Source of the DNA: Sphingobacteriaceae bacterium DW12
Lineage (GTDB): Bacteria > Bacteroidota > Bacteroidia > Sphingobacteriales > Sphingobacteriaceae
Reading direction: 5' to 3'
DNA: 64,000 bases
NCBI GenBank assembly: GCA_000783305.1
Contig: JROE01000004.1
Location: 186,001-250,000, forward strand
Both the position numbers and the translations under genes were made by a program. This document shows, in pieces, positions 17,609 through 26,012 of this stretch; position 1 is the first letter of the stretch; each line of letters opens with the position of its first letter. The notes under the pieces were generated by a model. That model worked only from the letters and a program-made list of their open reading frames with translations, was not told the origin of the DNA and ran no database searches.

Positions 17609-17620
17609 GGATGATCATCC
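17609..17620. promoter_or_regulatory. 12-bp palindrome in the divergent HTH / HEPN-like intergenic region
   Basis: GGATGATCATCC is a perfect palindrome lying 78 bp upstream of the HTH gene start and 168 bp upstream of the HEPN-like gene. It is a candidate operator for the adjacent repressor-like protein; short palindromes also occur by chance. Confidence 0.3.
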
Positions 17621-17788
17621 TACAAATTATAACAATTATGAAAAATACACAAAAGAATTTAAAACTGAGGCATTTTAAGTATTCATACAAGAAATATCCT
17701 CGTTCCTCGCCTTCGATTCTATTATTGTGATGCTCGGAAAATTACTTCATCTAGTCTCTGTAACAACTACTCCTTAATAACCAAAATT

Positions 17789-19519
17789 ATGAATAAGAAA
17801 TCTCTTACTCCCCATCAGGAGGACATCCTCACCGTCCTCATACAACGGTTTATCGCCGTCGTTCCAGTCGAGCAAATCTATGCAAGTAAACGTCAATCGA
17901 CTGAAAGAGAACAATTGCACCTGTATATTCTGATTCGCAAAGAAAGCGGTCAAAGCATTATTGACGCACGCGCATTATGTCAGGCTATTTTTCATGATTT
18001 CGTCACCTTTTGCTGTCACCTCTCCTATTCCAAAGAAATGCAAATGGAATTAAATCGGGGCAACATCCGACTGGCCAGTATTTTCAGACTTAAGAATGAA
18101 ATATACCGCAACCCCAATGCAGACCAAATCATCAACGCCGTAGAGATGGACAATGAGACTCTCTTACATAAATCGCATGGGGCTTTACAAGAAGAGTTTA
18201 CCAAGATAAATGCTTTCGGAGATGGATTTGAGCTCTATATGCGGCAGGAAAACTATGCCCAAGCGTCTTTTATGCTGCATCAAGTATTGGAATTAGGGTA
18301 TATACTCGCAGAGCGTATAATTATTGGACAAGTTAAGGCCTCACATTCGATTAAAAATCATCAATTGTTTGTCCATCCGCATGCTCAAGAGATTGGCGAA
18401 CTGTTCATTAGTGAAGAGGAAATACTTATCCTATTCAAACTAGACGAATCATACAAAGCTGCACGGTATGATTTTGGATTCACATTAGAAAAGGCAGAGC
18501 TTGATCTCGCTTATGCGAAAGCTCAAATACTAATCTTATTTATTGAACAACAGCACCAAAAACTCGTGGACGAGATTAACAGTCTCCAAGTATCGGACTT
18601 ACAATTGCCCACGGGGCTTTTAGGGAATGGGACTTCCATCTCGGATAGCGCTGTATTTGAAAGCACAGGTGTATCGAGCATCTCTTCTCATCGAGATCTC
18701 ATTACAAATGCAGTGATTGAATATCTCGACTGCCTACAAATCTACTGCTTCAGTTGCCTAAGCACAACACGTCAACAATACAATTGCATTACTTTAGGAG
18801 AAGAGGAGCACAATAGGCATCATTACTTTTTGGTCGTCATAACCTCCCATCTAGTGGGTCGCATTTTAGACAAGCAATTTGCAATAAATAACCGTCTGCC
18901 AGATCATATTCGAGTCACATTAATTTGTTCACATAAGAAATCCTTTCAAAAGAAAATAGCACAAGGCCATCCGTTTTATCATCGTATTGCCTACTCAAGT
19001 GAAAAATGGCTACAGAGTGAGTGTATCCATACTTACACGCCGGAAGAGATACCCCTTGCATCAAGTTGTGATGTATATAAGCTTGAACAATGGCAATATC
19101 ATCATCAAAATGCCATTAACCTCATGCGAGCTTGGGAAAGCGGACTTTACACTGATGGTGAAGCTGCGGCCTGCTTTGCTTACGCTAAGGCGCTCGAGCA
19201 AATCTGCTTGGGGTTGATCACGGTGTTCTTGGGCTATACTCCCAAAAGCATCAATCTCAATTACCTGATTGAACTGTGCCTCTCTATCACACCCCTACCG
19301 AATGTTGTGTTCTGCCTCGATTCGAAAAATGAAGCAACGCTTTTCCGAACTTTGGCTGAAGTCCAAAATACCTTTAGTTTCAACCCTAAATATAAAGTCA
19401 ACGGTTCCAACCTCTTCATTCTCGAGGATCGAATCAACATCTTTATCGAACAAACCCACAAACTTGTCACTTCCCAAATTAACGACCTGCAAGAAATAGC
19501 GACTGAATACCAAGTCTAA
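17789..19519 (+). CDS. Duplicated nucleotidyltransferase-like/HEPN protein
   Basis: A 576-residue soluble protein whose two halves appear to repeat one plan. Half 1: a degenerate nucleotidyltransferase-like region (about 20-115: PVEQIYASKRQSTE, strand LHLYILI, helix IIDARALCQAIFHDF), then a HEPN-like helical region (about 150-262) with the family-like YKAARYDFGFTLEKAELDLA. Half 2: the same order at about 308-430 (IYCFSCLSTTR, strand HHYFLVVIT, helix, IRVTLICSHKK) and about 440-562 (ACFAYAKALEQICLGLI, LFRTLAEVQNTFSF). Neither nucleotidyltransferase part shows GS-x10-DxD, and no clear R-x4-6-H RNase motif is seen in either HEPN region, so it may be non-catalytic. The family assignment is by pattern recognition and remains tentative. 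A GCCTCT hairpin follows. Confidence 0.6.
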   Translation: MNKKSLTPHQEDILTVLIQRFIAVVPVEQIYASKRQSTEREQLHLYILIRKESGQSIIDARALCQAIFHDFVTFCCHLSYSKEMQMELNRGNIRLASIFRLKNEIYRNPNADQIINAVEMDNETLLHKSHGALQEEFTKINAFGDGFELYMRQENYAQASFMLHQVLELGYILAERIIIGQVKASHSIKNHQLFVHPHAQEIGELFISEEEILILFKLDESYKAARYDFGFTLEKAELDLAYAKAQILILFIEQQHQKLVDEINSLQVSDLQLPTGLLGNGTSISDSAVFESTGVSSISSHRDLITNAVIEYLDCLQIYCFSCLSTTRQQYNCITLGEEEHNRHHYFLVVITSHLVGRILDKQFAINNRLPDHIRVTLICSHKKSFQKKIAQGHPFYHRIAYSSEKWLQSECIHTYTPEEIPLASSCDVYKLEQWQYHHQNAINLMRAWESGLYTDGEAAACFAYAKALEQICLGLITVFLGYTPKSINLNYLIELCLSITPLPNVVFCLDSKNEATLFRTLAEVQNTFSFNPKYKVNGSNLFILEDRINIFIEQTHKLVTSQINDLQEIATEYQV

Positions 19520-19539
19520 TCATCTATAATTATTAAAGA

Positions 19540-19563
19540 GCCTCTATGCCTTCGCACAGAGGC
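19540..19563 (+). terminator. Probable terminator after the HEPN-like gene
   Basis: The stem GCCTCT(A/G)TG with CA-CAGAGGC around a TTCG-containing loop is followed by a C/T-rich tract rather than a pure T-run. It begins 20 bp after the stop codon. Confidence 0.55.
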
Positions 19564-19746
19564 CCCTCTCTCTTCCCCAAGGTCTTAATCGTTCTTAAAT
19601 CTTACGTGGTTACTAATTTAGATACGCGTCGATATCTTTGCGCATGACCAAAAAACACCCAAACCACAAAAGTCATGATGGAAATTACAGCTTTCTAATA
19701 GATAGTTTTACTAGAAGATTAACAATTCTCCGTTGTATCTATACCA

Positions 19747-20901
19747 TTAACGCAATTGCAGGTCAACTGATAAGTGCTTATCACTACGTATGTATGTTGA
19801 AGGTAGTTGATAGGTCAAAGAGGTTTGTCCTATATCGGCTGTTAATACTTGAGATGACATCGGATACAATATAATTTTTTTTGTGCCCTTGCCTTTCGTC
19901 AATTCCAATTCAAAATAAAGATCACTATTATTGCGAAGCTCATAATATCGTATTGTGTCTCGACCTTTGTTGGATTTTTCATGATATGCCTCACTCAGAG
20001 ATACACAGGCTTCAAACATAGCACGCACATGCTCTTCTTTTCCGAAAAGGTACTTACTAGACCACGCCACGGTACGCCCTACGTCCAACGCTTCCCTGAT
20101 AGCTGTTGCGGACCGATCTTTGGCTAGGACTAAAGTCATCGTGCGGTGCACTCCATCGCGCGCAATATCATAGTCATGTGCTATCAGATTGTGGATATCA
20201 GTATTCCCAATAATTGTTAAGCCCCTATCCAATGCCCAATCCAGTGCCTTTTTATGAAATCCCAAACCGTTGACAACTTCAATGCCATGCAGCTTCTTAT
20301 CTCTGTACATCTTATCTACAAAGTCTATCCACTCGTAAGAGCCTTTGATTTGTTTGGCCTTCCATCCAGGATGATTCCAGAAAATAAAGGCCTTTTGATC
20401 GACAGCTTTATCGATAGCTTGTTGGTCAAGTGTAGTATCATTGCTCTCTATGAAACCTGATGCGTCCCCAATAAAAAGGGCATTAAAATGTCCTGGGGGC
20501 GTTTGTCTTGTGATTTCAGTCCCTTTTACCAAAATAATATTGTGTTCTTTGGCGGGTTCTACAGCAAGATCATGTGAACGATTATGATCGACTCGCACAT
20601 CCTGATGATGAGGATTGTACTCCATGTGCTCAGTGAAGGATATCGCATCTAACCCTTCTTTCCATGCTTCCTGTATTCTTACGTTGGGCCATACATGACC
20701 ATCTGTAAATACGGTATGCATGTGAAAATCACACTTCAAGACCTCATAGCCATTCACATTAGGAACTACAATAGATTTACGTTTTTTAGGGAATCGAAAT
20801 TCCTCAAGGGACATCACCCCATTGTCTTGCTGCCCGTGCACGATTTGTATAAATGACAGCAATACAATTAAAAGGATCGGGTTTTTTTTTATGCTCTTCA
20901 T
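19747..20901 (-). CDS. Exported PHP-domain phosphoesterase (Sb-PDE-like)
   Basis: A 384-residue protein with a signal peptide (ILLIVLLSFIQIVHGQ). The PHP metal-binding motifs are clear: CDFHMHTVFTDGHVWP (first HxH), SFTEHMEYNPHH, KGTEITRQTPPGHFNALFIG, FIFWNHPGW and the late IIGNTDIHNL. Together they form a trinuclear-type metal site used for phosphoester hydrolysis. The closest family I know is the Sb-PDE type of periplasmic organophosphate diesterase; the natural substrate in Bacteroidota is not known. The C-terminal 90 residues form a beta domain. A 10-bp inverted repeat lies 78 bp upstream. Confidence 0.8.
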   Translation of the reverse strand: MKSIKKNPILLIVLLSFIQIVHGQQDNGVMSLEEFRFPKKRKSIVVPNVNGYEVLKCDFHMHTVFTDGHVWPNVRIQEAWKEGLDAISFTEHMEYNPHHQDVRVDHNRSHDLAVEPAKEHNIILVKGTEITRQTPPGHFNALFIGDASGFIESNDTTLDQQAIDKAVDQKAFIFWNHPGWKAKQIKGSYEWIDFVDKMYRDKKLHGIEVVNGLGFHKKALDWALDRGLTIIGNTDIHNLIAHDYDIARDGVHRTMTLVLAKDRSATAIREALDVGRTVAWSSKYLFGKEEHVRAMFEACVSLSEAYHEKSNKGRDTIRYYELRNNSDLYFELELTKGKGTKKIILYPMSSQVLTADIGQTSLTYQLPSTYIRSDKHLSVDLQLR

Positions 20902-21266
20902 GTCGCAAAAGTATCCTTGATTTGTAAACAGAAGATTACTGCAGTATTATCCTTACAATATTTTAAGACCGCAACATCAGATATGTATCAACTAATACAT
21001 ATCTCGAAAAGATCAAAATAAAAGATACTGACTACTGGATAGTTAGATTCTAACCAAAGTAAATGAGCATCATAGCAGCCTGTAACCAATCTGTTGCAAG
21101 AAGTAATGTTCAAACTATAATTATTATTTGATATATTTCCGCTTTAATACAATCATTTATTAACAGGAGATATTCGTAAATTGCATAGTAAACGCAATTT
21201 TACCAATATCTATTTCATTACGTAGTGTATTTACCTAAGGTTTGATTTGACAACCATTTATTGACG
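20902..21266. other. Divergent intergenic region with two inverted repeats
   Basis: This 365-bp gap separates the leftward PHP gene from the rightward DISM kinase and contains no credible ORF. AGATATGTAT (20979-20988) and ATACATATCT (20995-21004) form a perfect 10-bp inverted repeat with a 6-bp spacer, placed about 78 bp upstream of the PHP gene. Nearer the kinase, AAATTGC...GCAATTT (about 21177-21199) is a second 7-bp inverted repeat. Both could be regulator sites. No clear -7 consensus was found. Confidence 0.4.
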
Positions 21267-23126
21267 ATGGCAAAGCAATTGCTTCTATTTTTGGGGATAT
21301 TCTTCTCTGTATATGCACACGCAAGTTTGGATACGGTAAAATTGGACGGCCCTAATGATATTAGGATTGTGAAATACCTAAAAGAAATCCAGGATTGTAA
21401 CGGTACACTCGGTATTGAAGGGGTTATTGCAAAACTAAATTCTGGACAGTTTCAATCTATGCAAGAAGCGAAGGTTGTGAACAAAGGCATTACGTCATGC
21501 TCGCATTGGTTTGCGCTTTCTATTCAAAATATATCTCCACTTCGAGAACACTATCTTTGGAACTTCTATAATGATGGTATTCAATTTACGCTTTATGAAT
21601 TAGACAGCACAGGTACTAAGGTTATAAAAAAGCGTAGCATATCTCATACAACACCACTGAACGAAAGGGATCAGCCTCTCAGGTGTATTTCATTTGACAT
21701 TCCACTGGAGAGTCAACAGGCAAAAATATTCCTATTAAAAACCGAAATATTTGGCAGACAAACGCTCTATTTCCCTACCGATATTAGTACCCGGGCTGAC
21801 ATTTATAAGTACGAACTACACCGGACGTTTCTACTGGGTCGTTATTATGGTTTTTTTATTTTTGCTTGCATTTTCAGTCTTCTCATATATTTTATACTTC
21901 GTAAAAGATTTTACGCCAACTTATTTGGCTATGTATTCTGCCTACTATGTTTTTCTCTAACAGAATACCTGCACGATGTATATCTGATACCACCATCGCT
22001 ATATTATTATTGGAGCAAAGTGCCTAAGCTTGTTTTTCTGGCGTTATCACTCTATTTTAATACTAAGATATTCCAAACATTCACCAAAAACCATGAATTT
22101 CTCCCTAAATTCGACCGTTGGCTTACCCTATCATCAAAGATAGCATTGGCCAATACAGCGGTCTACTTGATCCTCTACAACATTCCGCTTCTACCGACCG
22201 CTCCTCAACAGTTAATACAATTTATCTTTATTAATTACTTAACTTTTCAGACTCTTTTTCTATTTTGTAATATCTGCTACTCCATCTATCGCAAGACTCC
22301 CTATATATTTCACTATTCAGTGGGCAATAGCCTTCTCTTCGTATCGGTACTGCTATACATGATCAATTCACTGAATATCTATGAAATCCAGCAATATATT
22401 GAACCGGGGAATATCATCTTTGCCTATAGCTTCGAGATTGTATATCTCATGACACTCTTCACCATCAACTATAAAAAAGAAATGGACCACCTGCTTGACA
22501 ACATCAAGTCAGAAGAAAAACGGAGTAAGTACCTCGCCGCGGAGCTCATCGTCATACAAGAAAAAGAACGTATACGAATAGCGAGAGATATCCATGATGG
22601 GATAGGCAATTGGCTCAATGCCTTACGCCTATTCTTGTCAAAGGAACAGCTAAAAGAGCAAGCTAAAATCAATGAGAACATCCAAGGTCTGAACCATGAA
22701 TTCAGAAGGTTGCTCCATGATATCGCTCCTCAACAGATGGAAGGCCAAAATCTATTTGAGAACATATCACGTGTGGTGTCATTATATGATCAACATCTTC
22801 ACATCAGCTGTCAGCTTATTGGCAACCCTCTCATCATCAAATCCGATTTGGCCATCAATGCCCTACGTATTGTCCAAGAGTTATTGAGCAATATCGTCAA
22901 GCACGCTCAAGCTAATAATGTCCAGATTACCTTATCAATAGATGAGAATAGCCTTGTGCTACAGGTGGAAGATGATGGAACAGGAATTCTCCCTAAATCA
23001 GCGCCTCATACTATTAAGAATATGGGTATTGAAAGTATACGATCTAGAGTTGAATACCACAACGGAAAACTAGATATGGACAATACTCCCGAAGGACTGA
23101 TTACAAATATTATAATCCCTCTATAA
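21267..23126 (+). CDS. 7TMR-DISM sensor histidine kinase (HisKA_3 type)
   Basis: A 619-residue membrane kinase. After a signal peptide (LLLFLGIFFSVYAHAS) there is an extracellular 7TMR-DISMED2-like beta domain (about 25-170), thought to bind carbohydrate or other small ligands. Seven transmembrane helices follow (about 190-400). The cytoplasmic HisKA_3 dimerisation domain has the phospho-acceptor in IARDIHDGIGNWLNALR, and the HATPase_c domain shows the N box (ELLSNIVKHAQAN) and G boxes (VEDDGTGI, MGIESIRSRV). The start is ATG at 21267, not the in-frame TTG two codons earlier. The stop is one base before the regulator gene, so they form a cognate pair. Confidence 0.9.
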   Translation: MAKQLLLFLGIFFSVYAHASLDTVKLDGPNDIRIVKYLKEIQDCNGTLGIEGVIAKLNSGQFQSMQEAKVVNKGITSCSHWFALSIQNISPLREHYLWNFYNDGIQFTLYELDSTGTKVIKKRSISHTTPLNERDQPLRCISFDIPLESQQAKIFLLKTEIFGRQTLYFPTDISTRADIYKYELHRTFLLGRYYGFFIFACIFSLLIYFILRKRFYANLFGYVFCLLCFSLTEYLHDVYLIPPSLYYYWSKVPKLVFLALSLYFNTKIFQTFTKNHEFLPKFDRWLTLSSKIALANTAVYLILYNIPLLPTAPQQLIQFIFINYLTFQTLFLFCNICYSIYRKTPYIFHYSVGNSLLFVSVLLYMINSLNIYEIQQYIEPGNIIFAYSFEIVYLMTLFTINYKKEMDHLLDNIKSEEKRSKYLAAELIVIQEKERIRIARDIHDGIGNWLNALRLFLSKEQLKEQAKINENIQGLNHEFRRLLHDIAPQQMEGQNLFENISRVVSLYDQHLHISCQLIGNPLIIKSDLAINALRIVQELLSNIVKHAQANNVQITLSIDENSLVLQVEDDGTGILPKSAPHTIKNMGIESIRSRVEYHNGKLDMDNTPEGLITNIIIPL

Positions 23127-23127
23127 C

Positions 23128-23754
23128 ATGGAAAAAATCAGCATAACCTGTGTAGATGACCACAAACTTTTTTCGGAAGGCTTATCTGCAATCATTAATA
23201 TGGAAGTAGACATGGAAGTGGTCAATTCATATCCTGATGGGCTGAATATCATGGAAGCTATCGCTCAAGATAAACCAGATATCCTATTATTGGATTTACA
23301 ACTCCCGGTCAAATCGGGACTGACTATAGCAAAGGAAATACGATCTATATCATCATCCCCAAAAATCATCGTTTTATCCATGAAACTTGATTTGGCAATT
23401 GCCGACCAGCTTAAGCAAATTAATGTAGAGGCCTACGTCCCAAAAGATATACAAGCCGAAAAGCTAATTCAAATTATCAGAAAAGTATACCATGAGAATG
23501 AAATTCATTATTTTTCGCCACAACTCAATAAAGCGACTGTTGAAGTGCTGACCTCTGACTTTCAATTAACAACTCGAGAGATTGAAATCATTGAACTACT
23601 TAATCAGGGGTTTTCCACGAAAGAAATTGCAGATAAGCTCAATAGAAGCATTTTCACAATCACCACACATCGCAAGAATATTAATCAAAAATTGGCAACC
23701 AAAAACAAAACACATCCCTTCTATTCATTTTTAAATAGACTAGAAGAGGGTTAA
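23128..23754 (+). CDS. NarL/LuxR-type response regulator, partner of the DISM kinase
   Basis: A 208-residue response regulator. The receiver domain (about 3-120) has acidic pocket VDDHK, phospho-acceptor in ILLLDLQLPVKSG (Asp about 56), the conserved Ser/Thr switch (VLSMKLD) and Lys in VPKDIQ. The C-terminal LuxR helix-turn-helix (about 145-205) reads LTTREIEIIELLNQGFSTKEIADKL. The gene starts 1 bp after the kinase stop codon, so translation is probably coupled. Targets are unknown. Confidence 0.92.
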   Translation: MEKISITCVDDHKLFSEGLSAIINMEVDMEVVNSYPDGLNIMEAIAQDKPDILLLDLQLPVKSGLTIAKEIRSISSSPKIIVLSMKLDLAIADQLKQINVEAYVPKDIQAEKLIQIIRKVYHENEIHYFSPQLNKATVEVLTSDFQLTTREIEIIELLNQGFSTKEIADKLNRSIFTITTHRKNINQKLATKNKTHPFYSFLNRLEEG

Positions 23755-23776
23755 AATAGCAACACGACTATTTTTT
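23753..23776 (+). terminator. AT-rich terminator after the response regulator
   Basis: AAAATAG (23753-23759) and CTATTTT (23768-23774) form a 7-bp stem with an 8-nt loop, running directly into a T-run. It overlaps the stop codon. Confidence 0.55.
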
Positions 23777-23791
23777 TATGATTGCAATTTA

Positions 23792-24556
23792 TCACTCCCA
23801 TTTCACATCTTGCGAATCTTTCCTAGGGAAAAAAATTGGATTTTTAGTTTGAGGGGTGACGTATAACACTTCTTTGTCCTCTTTTATCCAAATTGCTTTC
23901 AAAATATCTATCCCGAAGTGTAGCCGATTGTGAGAAGCGAAATCCATTGTACCTTGCTTTTCATACAAATGATATTGAGCACGTCCCAGTATTATCACAA
24001 GGCAATCATTAAGTCTATTGAGCTTAAATTTCACTTTTCTAACATCCCTTTGGACACTTTTCTTGAGAAAAAGAGGCTCTGTTTGTACCACAATATATTC
24101 ATCAAATTTATTTTCAAAAATCACAACATGGAATTGTTGCATGATATGGCTCATCCGTTGTGGCACATTAGGAAACTCCCAGTTTGTGTTTTTGGGAACT
24201 AAAAGTTCAATTTGTTTCTCGGCTACATCGATATGGAGTTCAGGCTCCCAGCCTGCAATGGATTCAAAAAAACGGCGGTCATTGAGACGGAATCCCTTCA
24301 GGAGTGAGACGTTACCCTTCTCCATCGTTTTTTTCCCAATTGGATTTGTATAATCCGAATTCATTATCGATATAACTGTCTTCACTAAACGTTTGTAACA
24401 TCTCGCATCGGGCATCTGTTTAAAAATATGCTTGAACACAGCATGTACTTTGGAAGATATACGATTAGCATATCCAAAATCATGTCCTGTAGACTTACTA
24501 TTGTTACTTAGCTGATGTACTACCGTGTCATTTTTCCCATTCTTCTTGCGTGTCAT
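23792..24556 (-). CDS. Uncharacterised Bacteroidota protein
   Basis: A 254-residue soluble protein with a basic N-terminus. The layout resembles a multi-copy Bacteroidota family I recall: an N-terminal 'NNSKSTGHDFGYANRISSKVHAVFKHIF' type segment, a middle 'EKGNVSLLKGFRLNDRRFFES' segment, then a beta-rich half with LLVPKNTNWEFP and paired strands. No enzymatic motif, signal peptide or membrane helix is visible. It stands alone, opposite to its neighbours, and is preceded by five phased 10-bp repeats. I do not know its function. Confidence 0.65.
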   Translation of the reverse strand: MTRKKNGKNDTVVHQLSNNSKSTGHDFGYANRISSKVHAVFKHIFKQMPDARCYKRLVKTVISIMNSDYTNPIGKKTMEKGNVSLLKGFRLNDRRFFESIAGWEPELHIDVAEKQIELLVPKNTNWEFPNVPQRMSHIMQQFHVVIFENKFDEYIVVQTEPLFLKKSVQRDVRKVKFKLNRLNDCLVIILGRAQYHLYEKQGTMDFASHNRLHFGIDILKAIWIKEDKEVLYVTPQTKNPIFFPRKDSQDVKWE

Positions 24557-24630
24557 AAGGGAGTTTCATAAATTGGTATATATATTATCGTACCTAAATA
24601 TACAAAATTAATCGACCATCCCTTGCCCCT

Positions 24631-24680
24631 TTAAATCCGTAAAAGTCCGTAACTATCCGTAGAAGTCCGTTAAAATTCGT
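24631..24680. repeat. Five tandem 10-bp repeats (consensus aaaagTCCGT) upstream of the 254-residue ORF
   Basis: Each unit ends in TCCGT (one has TTCGT): ttaaatccgt, aaaagtccgt, aactatccgt, agaagtccgt, taaaattcgt. The 10-bp period is about one helical turn, so the conserved pentamers all face the same side of the DNA. About 12 bp further on there is an 11-bp-spaced pair of TTAACTCC (within 24694-24712). The block lies 75 bp upstream of the start of the leftward gene and 190 bp upstream of hemW. Confidence 0.8.
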
Positions 24681-24816
24681 AATTTCTTTGGGTTAACTCC
24701 GAATTAACTCCCACTTAGGTTGCTATTAATCATACCTATGCCCCAGCACAAACTGAGAGCGACGAGACAATGATAGGGCCCCTTGTCTTGTTCAATAAGA
24801 ATTAATTACTTCGCAT

Positions 24817-24838
24817 AATTTGCTTATAAAAGCAAATT
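24817..24838. repeat. Inverted repeat upstream of hemW
   Basis: AATTTGC (24817-24823) and GCAAATT (24832-24838) form a perfect 7-bp inverted repeat with an 8-nt AT-rich spacer, 31 bp before the hemW ATG. It could be an operator or leader hairpin. The remainder of the 313-bp gap 24557-24869 holds the 10-bp repeats and no credible ORF. Confidence 0.35.
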
Positions 24839-24869
24839 TATCTTAGTTTGTGCAAATTAAGTATAGCTA

Positions 24870-26003
24870 ATGCCCAGTATCTATTTCCATATTCCATTTT
24901 GCAAAAAAGCTTGTCACTACTGTGATTTTCACTTTTCTACTTCTTTGAAGTATAAAAGTGAGATGCTAGAAGCTCTACAACAGGAACTTTCGTTTCGAAA
25001 ACGTGATTGGGATACTACCCACATATCCTCTATCTATTTTGGCGGGGGCACTCCTTCTATCTTAGAAGCAGAGGATATCCAGCGATTGATTGATCATGTG
25101 GCCCAACATTACGAAATAGCGGCGAATGCAGAAATAACTTTAGAGGCAAATCCTGACGATCTCGATATCCAAAAAATAAAGGGATTACGTAATACCTCCG
25201 TTAATCGTTTCAGTATTGGTATCCAATCCTTTTTTGAAGAGGACCTACAATGGATGAACCGTGCACACAATGCTGCGGAAGCGGATGCTTCTATCAAGCG
25301 AGTTCAAGATGCCGGTTTTGAAAATATAACAGCAGATTTGATATATGGCTATCCCCTTCTAACAGACACCAAGTGGAAGCAGAATATAGACCAACTTTGC
25401 AACTATGGCATCCCTCATATTTCGGCTTATAGCATGACCGTGGAGCCCCAAACTGCGTTGGATCATTTTATAAAAAATGGGAAATCTCCAGCTATGAACG
25501 AAACGCAATCCGCTAACCAGTTTGAAATCTTGATCGAGAAATTAAATGGTGTAGGTTTCGATCATTATGAGATTTCAAATTTTGCCAAACCAGGACATTA
25601 CGCTGTTCACAATTCCAGCTACTGGAAAGGAGACAGCTATATGGGGATTGGTCCATCGGCACATTCTTTCTTTGGGGATACTCGATGCTGGAATATAGCT
25701 AACAATCCCCAATACATAAAGGGTATCTTCGATAAGACACCCGTATCGGAGACTGAGTACCTAAGTTTAGAGAATAAAGTAAACGAATACATTATGACTT
25801 CTCTACGGACTATTTGGGGAATGGATATCGACAAGATAAAGACCGATTTTGGTACCGAAGTCTTTACTAAGATTGTGGAAAACATTGCTCCGTTCATTTC
25901 ATCGGGTGAAGTCGAGTTAAAAAAACAACATTACTACCTGACTTCAAAAGGAAAGCTCATTGCCGACCATATAGCATCTGAGCTATTTTTTGTAGAAGAA
26001 TAA
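24870..26003 (+). CDS. hemW: Radical-SAM heme chaperone HemW (formerly HemN-like)
   Basis: A 377-residue protein homologous to coproporphyrinogen III oxidase HemN but matching the HemW subgroup, which inserts or handles heme. It starts MPSIYFHIPFCKKACHYCDF, with the radical-SAM CxxxCxxC but lacking the extra HemN-specific N-terminal segment and fourth cysteine. GGGTPS, the ITADLIYGYP segment, YEISNFAKPG and NSSYWKGDSYMGIGPSAHSF are all typical. The C-terminal HemN_C domain is present. Convergent with the histidine kinase gene, with only 9 bp between the stop codons. Confidence 0.9.
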   Translation: MPSIYFHIPFCKKACHYCDFHFSTSLKYKSEMLEALQQELSFRKRDWDTTHISSIYFGGGTPSILEAEDIQRLIDHVAQHYEIAANAEITLEANPDDLDIQKIKGLRNTSVNRFSIGIQSFFEEDLQWMNRAHNAAEADASIKRVQDAGFENITADLIYGYPLLTDTKWKQNIDQLCNYGIPHISAYSMTVEPQTALDHFIKNGKSPAMNETQSANQFEILIEKLNGVGFDHYEISNFAKPGHYAVHNSSYWKGDSYMGIGPSAHSFFGDTRCWNIANNPQYIKGIFDKTPVSETEYLSLENKVNEYIMTSLRTIWGMDIDKIKTDFGTEVFTKIVENIAPFISSGEVELKKQHYYLTSKGKLIADHIASELFFVEE

Positions 26004-26012
26004 TCGTCCTCG

